NCBI GenBank assembly: GCA_028691765.1
Contig: JAQUYS010000003.1
Coordinates: 1 to 50,922, forward strand
Length of the DNA: 50,922 bases
Direction: 5' to 3'
Source of the DNA: Candidatus Nanoarchaeia archaeon
Lineage (GTDB): Archaea; Nanobdellota; Nanobdellia; Woesearchaeales; SKGA01
Below are positions 9,721 to 18,875 of this stretch, one piece after another; position 1 is the first letter of the stretch; every line of letters starts with the position of its first letter. The notes beneath the pieces were generated by a model. That model saw only the letters and a list, made by a program, of their open reading frames with translations. It was not told where the DNA came from and ran no database searches. Position numbers and translations under genes: made by a program.

Positions 9721-12012
9721 ATGGTTAAATCAAAGAAGATTAAAAAACTTCCTAAGAAACAAAACATCTTCAAAAGAATACAATCTAATTTTACGAATTT
9801 AACCTCTACACAAAAAACATTAATAATAATTTCTTTAATAATTATAATATTATTATCTGCTTTAATAACTCTTAATTTAGGAGTAAAAATCAGATTTTTA
9901 GTTTTAGACGAACTACAAATAAACTTAAAACCACTACAAACAATAATGAATACAAATCAAGATTCGTTCCAAATTGATTTTGACATATCCGTAAACAGTT
10001 TTAGATTTTGTAAAACACAATGTACTTATCAAATCAAAGACACCTACACCGAAGAAATAGTCCTCTCAAATAACCTAACTCTATCAGGAGATAAAAACTT
10101 TAAACAAACCTTCACATTAGAAAAAACAATTCCTAAATTCGGACAACAAATATATTATTTTGAAATAGAGTGTAACAACATAAAAACATTCATTTGTAAA
10201 ACAAACAACGTTCAGAAATACAGATCTTCTTTAATTACAATAAATTACGATTACAACAATCAAACTCAAACATCATTATCAAACAATAAATATTTACTAA
10301 GTCAAACCCAAACTCAAATATTAACTTCATTACAAAATCAAATCCAAATAACTCAATTAATCTCAAGAATAAATCAAACAATTCCAACAAATAGTTCTTT
10401 CAGCCTAAAACAAATAGGTCCTGAATTTAACAACGCCCTAGAACAATATAAAGATCAAAATTTTACTAAAAGTTTAGAAATATTAAATAAATTAAACATT
10501 GATTCGCATCAAGAAGAATTATTCGATCTAAAAACGAATATAAATCAATACAACCAAAACATAGAACTAATCAACTTCGCTCATACAAGCACATTCAATC
10601 AAATATTTGATTTCTACAACAAAACAAACCAAAACAAAAGTTCAGAAATAAAAACAATTTACAATTCATTTAACACATCAACATTTGAAAACGTTTTAGA
10701 AATACAAAATACAACTACAATAAAACAAACATTAACACTATTAAACACTACTTACTACCAAGACAAAATCTTGTTTGAATCCACTTTTTTCAACACGTTA
10801 GACAATTACTACGCATTACTTTCCAAAACAAAGTCTTTAGAAAAAAACAACATAACTCTGTGCATATATGCAAACAATTTAAGCCAAGAAGTAACCAATC
10901 ACAATCAACAAATACTTTTAACAAATGACCCTCTAATATTAAAAACACTAGAATTCATAAAGGAAAATCTGTTCACCATAGAAGAAAATCAAACACATTT
11001 AATTTCGCACAACGACACATTCCTAAAATTAAATTTATTAACATTAAAAGAAAATTTAAATTATATTTTAATACCACAAATAGATTTAACGTACTGTAAC
11101 ACTACTTACAATTTATTCACGCCAATAAATCTAAATAAAATAAACACATCCTTAACAGAAGAACCTTCCTTAACAACACAAGAAATAAAACAACCAAACA
11201 AGTTCTCATGTATTTTCCAAAACTGTTCAGTTATGCCTGAAAAAAATCCCCCACCAATATTATTTTTACACGGACATTCTTTCAACAAAGACGATCCTCC
11301 TGAAAGTTCAATAAGTGCATTTTACAACATAAGACAAAAACTAGCTCAAGAAAAAATCATAATTAATGGCGGAGACATAGATCATACCTCTGCGAATAAT
11401 GGCTTCTGGGCAAACTCAAACATTCCATTAGGATTAAGCGCAACATATTTTTATATAACTTACTATGACATAAATTTATTTGCACAAAGCATTAGAAAAG
11501 AAGAAGGTATTGAAGTTTATTCCATACGTCTAAAAGAACTAATAGATACAACATTATCTCAAACAAATTCAGATCAAGTGATAATCGTTGCACACTCCAT
11601 GGGAGGATTAGTTGCAAGAAATTACTTAAATTTATTCGGTGAAGATAAAGTACAAAAACTAATTTTAATTGCAACACCTAACAACGGCGTAGAAGGAACA
11701 ATAAATAATATATGTTCTTATTTTGGTGAACAAAAAGCCTGTAATGATTTAAGCAAAGACAGCTTATTCTTAAAAAAATTATCAACCTATAAACCAAAAC
11801 TTCCAATTTACAACATCATTGGTCAAGGTTGTGAAAATGGAGATGGCGTAGTTACAATAAATTCAGCCAAACTACCTTATGAAGAGAACTATAAAGAATA
11901 TTATGTAAATGGAACATGTGATGATTTAATGGGAGTTTCTTTCCACACAGACATTCTAGACCCAAATAAATACCCTGAAACATACAATTTAGTAAAAGAA
12001 CTAATCGAATAA
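9721..12012 (+). CDS. Membrane-anchored protein with C-terminal alpha/beta hydrolase (lipase-like) domain
   Basis: N-terminal TM (TLIIISLIIIILLSALITL), long Asn/Thr-rich region, then PPPILFLHGHSFNKDD and nucleophile elbow VAHSMGGLVARNYL. Confidence 0.8.
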   Translation: MVKSKKIKKLPKKQNIFKRIQSNFTNLTSTQKTLIIISLIIIILLSALITLNLGVKIRFLVLDELQINLKPLQTIMNTNQDSFQIDFDISVNSFRFCKTQCTYQIKDTYTEEIVLSNNLTLSGDKNFKQTFTLEKTIPKFGQQIYYFEIECNNIKTFICKTNNVQKYRSSLITINYDYNNQTQTSLSNNKYLLSQTQTQILTSLQNQIQITQLISRINQTIPTNSSFSLKQIGPEFNNALEQYKDQNFTKSLEILNKLNIDSHQEELFDLKTNINQYNQNIELINFAHTSTFNQIFDFYNKTNQNKSSEIKTIYNSFNTSTFENVLEIQNTTTIKQTLTLLNTTYYQDKILFESTFFNTLDNYYALLSKTKSLEKNNITLCIYANNLSQEVTNHNQQILLTNDPLILKTLEFIKENLFTIEENQTHLISHNDTFLKLNLLTLKENLNYILIPQIDLTYCNTTYNLFTPINLNKINTSLTEEPSLTTQEIKQPNKFSCIFQNCSVMPEKNPPPILFLHGHSFNKDDPPESSISAFYNIRQKLAQEKIIINGGDIDHTSANNGFWANSNIPLGLSATYFYITYYDINLFAQSIRKEEGIEVYSIRLKELIDTTLSQTNSDQVIIVAHSMGGLVARNYLNLFGEDKVQKLILIATPNNGVEGTINNICSYFGEQKACNDLSKDSLFLKKLSTYKPKLPIYNIIGQGCENGDGVVTINSAKLPYEENYKEYYVNGTCDDLMGVSFHTDILDPNKYPETYNLVKELIE

Positions 12013-12059
12013 TCCGCATAATCTGAAAAATTTATAAATCTACTCTAAATACTAAATGT

Positions 12060-13565
12060 ATGGCAGAAGACCACTTAATACAAGAAAGAAAGAATAAAGT
12101 AGACGAACTTAAAGAAATAGGAATAAATCCCTATCCATATAATTATAAAATTACAAAACATTCTAAACAAATTAAAGAAGAAAATAAAGATTTAGCATCT
12201 GAAACAAAAACTGAAATAAAAGAATCCGTAGCAGGAAGAATTGTTCTATTTAGAAGAATGGGAAAAGCATCCTTTTTAACTATTCAAGACGAAGATGGAC
12301 AAATACAAGCTTATTTACGTAGCGATGATATAGGTGAAGAAAAATACGACCTTCTTAAAAAAATAGAATTAGGAGACATAATTGGAGTTAGAGGAAAAGT
12401 ATTTACAACAAAAACAGGAGAAATATCTATTTATGTTGAAGATTTTGAATTATTATGTAAATCAATTAAATCATTACCAGATAAATTTCATGGAATACAA
12501 GACATGGAGATAAAATATAGAAAAAGACACTTAGACTTAATTATGAATTCCCAATCCAAAGAAATATTCAAAAAAAGACTGTTAATAATGCAAGCAATAA
12601 GAGAGTTTATGATTTCCAGAGGATTTTTAGAAGTAGAAACACCAATACTCCAAGAACAATACGGTGGTGCAGCGGCTAAACCATTCAAAACATTTCACAA
12701 CGATCTGAAAATGGAAATGTTCTTAAGAATATCGCCCGAATTATATTTAAAAAAATTATTGGTTGGAGGCTTTGAAAAAGTTTTCGATATAAATAAAAAT
12801 TTTAGAAACGAAAGCATAGATACAACACATAATCCAGAATTCACCATGATGGAAGCATATCAAGCTTACGCAGATTACGAAGATATGATGGATTTAATGG
12901 AAAATTTATATGATTTTGTAGCTAAAAAAGTTTTAGGAACAACTAAAGTAATGTTTAAAGGACAAGAAATAGATGTAAAAGCTCCTTGGGATAGAGTAAC
13001 CATGTTAGGAGCAATAGAAGAGTATGCAGGAATTGATGCCACAAACATGAGTAAAAGTGATTTAGAAGATTTCATTATTAAAAACAATATTGAATTTGAT
13101 AAAGAACTTAATTGGGGAAATTTAGTTGCAGCAATATTCGAACATTTCTGCGAAGATAAATTCATAAACCCTACATTCGTTATAGATCACCCAAGAGAAA
13201 CATCTCCACTTTGTAAAAAATTAAGAACTGGCGATGAAAGATTAATAGAACGATTTGAACCATTTTGTATGGGTATGGAATTAGGAAATGCATACTCAGA
13301 ACTAAATGATCCAATTGAACAAAGAAGACTTCTTGAAGATCAACAAAGACAATTAAATGCAGGAAATGAAGAAGCAAATCCAATAGATGAATCTTTCTTA
13401 GATGCAATAGATACAGGAATGCCTCCTGCCGGTGGAATCGGCGTTGGAATAGACAGAATGATTATGATTTTATTAGGACAAGAATCTATAAGAGATATAA
13501 TATTCTTCCCAACAATGAAACCAGAACAGAAAACAGTTAACAGCGAATCAGAGGACAGAAAATGA
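12060..13565 (+). CDS. lysS: Lysyl-tRNA synthetase, class II
   Basis: Class II motifs: KYRKRHLDLIMN, FRNESIDTTHNPEFTMMEAYQAY, GMPPAGGIGVGIDRMIMILLGQESIRDIIFFPTMKPE. Confidence 0.96.
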   Translation: MAEDHLIQERKNKVDELKEIGINPYPYNYKITKHSKQIKEENKDLASETKTEIKESVAGRIVLFRRMGKASFLTIQDEDGQIQAYLRSDDIGEEKYDLLKKIELGDIIGVRGKVFTTKTGEISIYVEDFELLCKSIKSLPDKFHGIQDMEIKYRKRHLDLIMNSQSKEIFKKRLLIMQAIREFMISRGFLEVETPILQEQYGGAAAKPFKTFHNDLKMEMFLRISPELYLKKLLVGGFEKVFDINKNFRNESIDTTHNPEFTMMEAYQAYADYEDMMDLMENLYDFVAKKVLGTTKVMFKGQEIDVKAPWDRVTMLGAIEEYAGIDATNMSKSDLEDFIIKNNIEFDKELNWGNLVAAIFEHFCEDKFINPTFVIDHPRETSPLCKKLRTGDERLIERFEPFCMGMELGNAYSELNDPIEQRRLLEDQQRQLNAGNEEANPIDESFLDAIDTGMPPAGGIGVGIDRMIMILLGQESIRDIIFFPTMKPEQKTVNSESEDRK

Positions 13566-13876
13566 AACACAAATTAACGTTCAAAGAATTTATGGAAAAT
13601 AGTTGGGCAATTTGGGCAATTTTAATAGGTTATGGTTCTTTATTCTTTTTAATGCCTACTGGATTAGAAATGGGTGTTGCAGGAGATTTTATGTTTTTAT
13701 ATTTACCAACTATATTTGTTATTGGTTTAGTTCTAAATATTAAAAAAAATAAAAAAAATAAAACTAAATTTTACAAAGATTGGAAATTTTGGCTTTGGTG
13801 CATTCCTTTAATATTTTTGATTGGATTTTGTACATATGTTTGTTTATTTATTTACTTCGTGAATGGTTTTATTTAA
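13562..13876 (+). CDS. Small hypothetical membrane protein
   Basis: 104-aa ORF with about three hydrophobic segments; ATGA overlap with lysS stop. Confidence 0.55.
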   Translation: MKHKLTFKEFMENSWAIWAILIGYGSLFFLMPTGLEMGVAGDFMFLYLPTIFVIGLVLNIKKNKKNKTKFYKDWKFWLWCIPLIFLIGFCTYVCLFIYFVNGFI

Positions 13877-13880
13877 TTTT

Positions 13881-13989
13881 TCAGTGAGTTAAGTTCGAAG
13901 AACTTATACTCGCTACCGTCGTCATATGGTAATAGACGGCGTAGTCATATGTTAATAGACGATGTAAGCTTCTTCCCAACAATGAAACC
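13881..13989 (+). repeat. Repeat unit A: hairpin + two 20-mer copies + partial lysS 3'-tail copy
   Basis: Hairpin gagttAAGTTCgaaGAACTTatactc (13886-13911); 20-mers gtcgtcatatggtaatagac (13918-13937) and gtagtcatatgttaatagac (13941-13960); ttcttcccaacaatgaaacc (13970-13989) identical to lysS 13503-13522. Confidence 0.85.
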
Positions 13990-14032
13990 GCAACAAGAAG
14001 ATAAAAAATATAACTAGATTAATTAATTTTTT

Positions 14033-14149
14033 TAGTGAGTTAAGTTTTGAAAAAACTTATACTCGCCAACGTCGTCATATGTTAATAGACCTAAGAAACC
14101 AGAACAGAAAGCAGTTAACCGCGAACAGAACTCAGAGAAGAAAGAATAA
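14033..14149 (+). repeat. Repeat unit B: hairpin + 20-mer + second partial lysS 3'-tail copy
   Basis: Hairpin gagttAAGTTTTgaaAAAACTTatactc (14037-14064); 20-mer gtcgtcatatgttaatagac (14071-14090); aaaccagaacagaaagcagttaac (14096-14119) matches lysS 13518-13541 at 23 of 24 bases. Confidence 0.85.
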
Positions 14150-14323
14150 TTTTGTGTATACAAGTGAAACGAGTATACGCAGGAGTTCGCCTAGACGATA
14201 CTGGCTTCGGAAGATTTACGGTTATTTATCGGAAAAATTTATAAATAAGTTCAATTTAATAAAATAAAATGATCCCCAGTGATTCTTCGGGGTTGCTGGA
14301 TGATTTTTTCTTTAGAGGGTTTA

Positions 14324-14911
14324 ATGAACGAGACAATAGTATTTATAGATGCAGGCTTCATATCTAAATTATCTAAACATTTTGGTAATGGAGCATATTT
14401 AAAAAACGATTTAATTAATATTTCAAAAATATTTTCTCAAAAAGAAAAACTTGAATGTATACAAATTTATTATTATACTGCGCCGCCGTTTCAATCAGAC
14501 AAACCTAAAAAACAAGAACAGATTAGACGAGAAAATTACGATCTTTTTATCAATAAATTATCCAAACATCATATAATTAAAATAAGAGAAGGACGATGTC
14601 AAAAAATAAAAAATAAACATGGTGAAGAGGAATATCATCAAAAGGGAGTCGACACTTTATTAACTATGGATTTAATGACTGTTCCTTTAAAGCATAAATC
14701 AATTAAAAAAATAATTCTTATTGCTTGTGATAGTGATTTTGTGCCTGTAATTAAGAACTTAGACTCTTTGAACGTTCAAACAATTTTATTCACATATTTC
14801 GATAGGCAAAGAAATTCTAATTTTTCTTCGTCTAATGAATTAATACAAACAGTTTCAAAAGTTAATATCATCACTCAAAAAGACTTTAATAATTCTTTAA
14901 AAAACAATTAA
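14324..14911 (+). CDS. NYN-domain (LabA/DUF88-type PIN-like) putative RNase
   Basis: ETIVFIDAGFISKL ... KGVDTLLTMDLMTVPL ... IILIACDSDFVPVIKNL: conserved Asp pattern of NYN domains. Start set at MNETIVFIDAG. Confidence 0.8.
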   Translation: MNETIVFIDAGFISKLSKHFGNGAYLKNDLINISKIFSQKEKLECIQIYYYTAPPFQSDKPKKQEQIRRENYDLFINKLSKHHIIKIREGRCQKIKNKHGEEEYHQKGVDTLLTMDLMTVPLKHKSIKKIILIACDSDFVPVIKNLDSLNVQTILFTYFDRQRNSNFSSSNELIQTVSKVNIITQKDFNNSLKNN

Positions 14912-14965
14912 CATTGTTTGGACTACAGAATGAATATACTCTGTTTCCCGTTAGCTGTATTCTGC

Positions 14966-16264
14966 TCACGGAGTAAGTCTGTCTCTATCTCGCGGAAACA
15001 ATGTAACTTCCCGTATATTTTTTATTCCAAGAATTAACATAGTTAATCTCTCAACACCTATTGCCCAACCTGCATGTGGCGGAGCTCCGTATCTAAATGA
15101 ATCAACATATTCTTTAAACTCTTCAGGATTCAATCCTTTAGCTTTTAATCTTTCAATTAATAATTCAGGAAGATGAATTCTTTGACCACCTGAAGTAATT
15201 TCCATACCTTTGTATATCGCGTCGAATCCTTTAGAAAGAATTGCATTTGCTTTTTCATCTTTAGGCATAATGTAAAAAGGTTTTCCCGCTATAGGCCAAT
15301 CATGTACAAAAATAATTGTGTCGGGGAATAATTCTCCAAGTTTTTCTTCACACTCTCCAGTTAAATCATCTTCTCCAACTTCAACTCCTTCTTTTTTCAA
15401 CAATTCTGCAGTTTCAGAAAATGTTAAATATTTAACAGAAGGAACTTTCAATGAAACTCCTAATAAATCTAATTCAGTTTTATTTTCTTTTAAAACTTTA
15501 TCCACAATATATTGGACAACCTTTCCCATTAAATCCATGACAATTTTATCATCTGCAAAAGCCATTTCAAAATCCATCTGTCTACACTCATTTAAATGTC
15601 TTAATGTATTATGTTTTTCAGCTCTCCAACAAGTAAATATTGAAAAAACTTTTTCCATGGAACAAGCCAACATTTGTTTATACAATTGACAAGATTGAGA
15701 TAAATATGCTTCATCTTCAAAATATTTAACTTTAAAAACATCAGTTCCACCTTCACTTGATGCTCCAATTAAACTAGGAAACACAACTTCCAATGAACCG
15801 TCTTTAATCATAAATTCTCTAAATCCAGTCATGATTGTAGATTGAACCTTAAATATTGCTTGAACTTTTCGTTTATGTAAATCTAAAAATCTGTAATCTA
15901 ATCGTTTAGATAATTCAGTAATAATAGTTTTATCTTTTTCCACAACTAAAATAGGTAAAGAATCTGCAATACTAATTATCTCTAAATTTGAAACTTCAAC
16001 TTCAATTGATTTTTCAGTTATTTCTTCACTTTTTACATTTGCTTTTTTTACCATTCCAGAAATATTAATTACACTTTCAGAAGTTAATTTATCTATTTTT
16101 TCAAAAAGAGTAGGTTCCAAAACAACACACTGCACAACACCAGTAATATCTCTTAACTGCATGAATTTTATTTTACTTTGACCTTTTATTTCTTGAACCC
16201 ACGCATTTATGGACACAATTTGTCCTTCTTTTGAATGTAAGTCTTTAATTTTAGTAAATTCCAT
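14966..16264 (-). CDS. aspS: Aspartyl-tRNA synthetase (archaeal type)
   Basis: Anticodon-binding OB domain (VSINAWVQEIKGQSKIKFMQLRDITGVVQCVV), FRAEKHNTLRHLNE-like motif 2, GAPPHAGWAIGVERLTMLILG motif 3, C-terminal FPRDRDRLTP. Confidence 0.95.
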   Translation of the reverse strand: MEFTKIKDLHSKEGQIVSINAWVQEIKGQSKIKFMQLRDITGVVQCVVLEPTLFEKIDKLTSESVINISGMVKKANVKSEEITEKSIEVEVSNLEIISIADSLPILVVEKDKTIITELSKRLDYRFLDLHKRKVQAIFKVQSTIMTGFREFMIKDGSLEVVFPSLIGASSEGGTDVFKVKYFEDEAYLSQSCQLYKQMLACSMEKVFSIFTCWRAEKHNTLRHLNECRQMDFEMAFADDKIVMDLMGKVVQYIVDKVLKENKTELDLLGVSLKVPSVKYLTFSETAELLKKEGVEVGEDDLTGECEEKLGELFPDTIIFVHDWPIAGKPFYIMPKDEKANAILSKGFDAIYKGMEITSGGQRIHLPELLIERLKAKGLNPEEFKEYVDSFRYGAPPHAGWAIGVERLTMLILGIKNIREVTLFPRDRDRLTP

Positions 16265-16314
16265 TGTAATTATTGTGCTTAAAAACTAATATATAAAGAT
16301 TTGTAAGAAGAAAG

Positions 16315-16440
16315 GCCCTAAACGGGCCAGATAGGTGTTTTTGTGTTTGAGGTTATGAACGAGGTTTTCGTTATATTAATATCTTGGGAGGCTTCCTTTT
16401 TAAACTTTGTGAAGAATTCCTCTTAATCTCAACCTTTAAA
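16315..16440. ncRNA. Candidate structured intergenic RNA/element, strand unknown
   Basis: Relatively GC-rich stretch with stems GGCCCtaaacGGGCC, AACGAggttTTCGTT and GAGG...CCTC between aspS and the next + strand gene; TATATAAAG lies ~20-25 nt upstream on +. Confidence 0.25.
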
Positions 16441-16477
16441 TATGTGCATCAATTTGTCTTTAGAACAGGTGCAATAA

Positions 16478-16804
16478 ATGAATTTATACCAAGTTAAAAA
16501 CAACAAAGAATATATCTTTAACATAAGCGATTTAGTCAAAGATGTTGAAAGTAGACAAAAAATATCTATGGACTTATTAAAAGAACTGTCAAAAAATAGA
16601 AAAATTGCAGTTTATACTGAACAACCAACCCAAGGATACTTTGCATTTTGTAAAGATGATCACAAAATTTTCATGGATTATGAATTAACTAGAGGAGATT
16701 CTCCATTCAATCTAAATCAAGCAAAAATAAAAAGTTTAAAGGTTTCTACAAACAACCCTCAAGATTTAGATCCAATAAATCAAATCCTTCAAAAATATAT
16801 TTAA
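16478..16804 (+). CDS. Hypothetical protein
   Basis: 108-aa ORF; TATA-like ctttaaatatg ~40 nt upstream. Confidence 0.5.
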   Translation: MNLYQVKNNKEYIFNISDLVKDVESRQKISMDLLKELSKNRKIAVYTEQPTQGYFAFCKDDHKIFMDYELTRGDSPFNLNQAKIKSLKVSTNNPQDLDPINQILQKYI

Positions 16805-16845
16805 TTTTATTTTTTTAAAAAGAAAAGATTTATATACTAACTAAA

Positions 16846-16861
16846 GTTAACATATGTTAAC
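16846..16861. promoter_or_regulatory. Perfect 16-bp palindrome GTTAACATATGTTAAC between TATA box and MNT start
   Basis: Read directly; TATA-like tttatata at ~16830; overlaps first ATG (16854), immediately precedes ATG 16863. Confidence 0.75.
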
Positions 16862-16862
16862 C

Positions 16863-17411
16863 ATGGTAAACATAACTAAACTAAAGTTAACATCTCTTCA
16901 AAATGAAATTTTGAGACTCTTGTTCATAAAAACAAATTCTCCTTTAAATCAAAGACAAATTGCAGTACATCTAAACGTAACACAACCAGGGATAATGAAA
17001 GCACTCCCCCTTCTTGAAGAATTAGATTTTATTAAAGTCCATAAAGATAAAGAAACAAAAAGATGGGCAATTTCATTAAATACAAACAACCACAAAGTTA
17101 TGCAATTAAAACGCATAGATAATTTAAAACAAATCTGTGAATCAGGTTTAGAAGATTTCTTGGAAAAAGAATTTGCGGGAGGAACAATAATTTTATTCGG
17201 TTCATATTCGCGAGGAGACGATACCATAAATTCAGATATTGATATTGCAATTATAGGACGAAAACAAAAAACATTAGATTTAATCAGTTATGAAACCAAT
17301 TTAGAAAGAAAAATAAACCTTAATTTTTATGACTCCTTCGATAAAATACACAAAAATTTAAAAGAGAATTTAGCAAATGGAATTCTTTTATCAGGAGGAT
17401 TTGAATTATGA
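16863..17411 (+). CDS. wHTH-MNT (minimal nucleotidyltransferase) fusion protein, putative antitoxin/regulator
   Basis: N-terminal winged-HTH-like (LTSLQNEILRLLF...NQRQIAVHLNVTQPGIMKALPLLEELDFI); C-terminal GSYSRGDDTINSDIDIAIIG = GSX10DXD. Alternative start 16854. Confidence 0.85.
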   Translation: MVNITKLKLTSLQNEILRLLFIKTNSPLNQRQIAVHLNVTQPGIMKALPLLEELDFIKVHKDKETKRWAISLNTNNHKVMQLKRIDNLKQICESGLEDFLEKEFAGGTIILFGSYSRGDDTINSDIDIAIIGRKQKTLDLISYETNLERKINLNFYDSFDKIHKNLKENLANGILLSGGFEL

Positions 17412-17866
17412 AAACAATCAAACAATTTCAAGAATTTATTAAAGACGGCATTGTAAAAAAACAATTCCCAAACAAATCAAGAGCCGAATTTCTTATAAGC
17501 GAATCCGAAAAATCGTATGAATTTTTACATAAAAAAATAACTACATTCGGAATTAATGAACAAACTGCCAACGACCTAGTAAAATCTTGTTATGATGTTG
17601 TAATGGAACTTGTTAGAGCGAAGATGCTAATTGAAGGATATAATTCCTCGGGTCAAGGAGCACATGAAGCAGAAGTTTCATATTTAAGAGAATTAGGATT
17701 CAATGAAAAAGAAATACAATTTGCAGATCAATTAAGATTTTTTAGAAATGGGATGTTGTATTACGGCACAATTTTAGATGAAGAATATACTGAAAAAGTT
17801 GTTAAATTTACAGATAAATTGTATTTTAAATTAAAAAACATGTTTCCTAAAAGAAAAGATTTATAA
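17408..17866 (+). CDS. HEPN-domain protein, putative toxin partner of MNT
   Basis: 4-bp overlap with MNT gene; helical; conserved-position DQLRFFRNGMLYYG resembles HEPN Rx4-6H region but with Tyr at His position. Confidence 0.75.
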   Translation: MKTIKQFQEFIKDGIVKKQFPNKSRAEFLISESEKSYEFLHKKITTFGINEQTANDLVKSCYDVVMELVRAKMLIEGYNSSGQGAHEAEVSYLRELGFNEKEIQFADQLRFFRNGMLYYGTILDEEYTEKVVKFTDKLYFKLKNMFPKRKDL

Positions 17867-17894
17867 AACAAAAAACTTAGAAAATACACATAGA

Positions 17895-18875
17895 ATGGCA
17901 AAACACAAAGCTATGGACGTTTTTGAACAAATTTCAGCCCTATATCTTCTAGTAATTTTGTTATTCATAATCTTAACAGCTTATTCAAGCAATCACACAT
18001 TATTTTTAGTTTTCATAGGATTTCTTCCAACAATAACTACAATAATAATTTCTCTTTTAATACATGAACAAGCAAAACATCATAGACAATTATTGTGGAT
18101 AGTGCCCATGGTAATTATGATTGGATTTTACGCATTGAAAGATAGCGCACTTTTTTCAAGTATGGATGTTGAAGTTTTAATTGGAGTCAACTTTTTACTA
18201 TCTTTATTATATGTAATATTTGTATTTGCAGTATTTGGAACTCCTGATGAAGAAGTATCTGTAGAAGCGATGGAAGAAATGATTTTACCTTCAGTAAAAA
18301 AAGATAAAAAAGAAGAATTAAAAGATTACATAAATTCAATTGAAGATAAGTCTAAAGCTTTAAACTTTGTAATAGGACGAGTATATAATTTATATCATGG
18401 CGGTTCAAAAAAACTCCGTGAAGCAATTCAAATTCCCTCTGATTGGTACAACGAATTCGCATTAATTGGAATAGCAGAAGGAGTAATCGACAAAGAAAAA
18501 CTTTCTGAACTAATCACTAAAATTGAAATGCAATTAAAAAATGTCGGTAGATCTGAAAAAGAAGTTTTCAAAACAAGTGCAAATGGATTGAAAAACCTTA
18601 TTAGAGATCCAGAAGGAAATGATAAAATAATAGATGTTTTAGACCATAACGATAAAGACCCAGTTAGATCTTATTACGAAGGCGCTTTAGAGTTTTGTCA
18701 AAGAATAAAAGAAGAAATGGTTAACATGGAAATTTCTGTTGTGAAAAATGAGTACATTCCTAAAGATGAAGAAGATGCTGAAAGTGTAAAAACTTCTTTA
18801 GTTGATGAAGATAAAAAAGTAGATAAGAAGAAACACAAAGATAACAAGAAACCTTTGTATGAAGAACATCCTTAA
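17895..18875 (+). CDS. Membrane protein, N-terminal multi-TM and acidic/charged cytoplasmic domain
   Basis: About four hydrophobic segments in first 120 aa, K/D/E-rich C-terminus. Confidence 0.6.
   Translation: MAKHKAMDVFEQISALYLLVILLFIILTAYSSNHTLFLVFIGFLPTITTIIISLLIHEQAKHHRQLLWIVPMVIMIGFYALKDSALFSSMDVEVLIGVNFLLSLLYVIFVFAVFGTPDEEVSVEAMEEMILPSVKKDKKEELKDYINSIEDKSKALNFVIGRVYNLYHGGSKKLREAIQIPSDWYNEFALIGIAEGVIDKEKLSELITKIEMQLKNVGRSEKEVFKTSANGLKNLIRDPEGNDKIIDVLDHNDKDPVRSYYEGALEFCQRIKEEMVNMEISVVKNEYIPKDEEDAESVKTSLVDEDKKVDKKKHKDNKKPLYEEHP

Noticed and set aside
12060-13565. Class II LysRS as an unusual find in an archaeon
   Set aside because: Class I LysRS is common in Euryarchaeota, but class II is known in several archaeal lineages including DPANN; not novel on its own.
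14079-14267. 62-aa ORF MLIDLRNQNRKQLTANRTQRRKNN
   Set aside because: Out-of-frame reading of the duplicated lysS tail; the lysS-like frame is offset and ends at a proper stop.
14911-14966. CAGAAT...ATTCTG inverted repeat between NYN gene and aspS
   Set aside because: Convergent gene ends; most simply a terminator-like structure.
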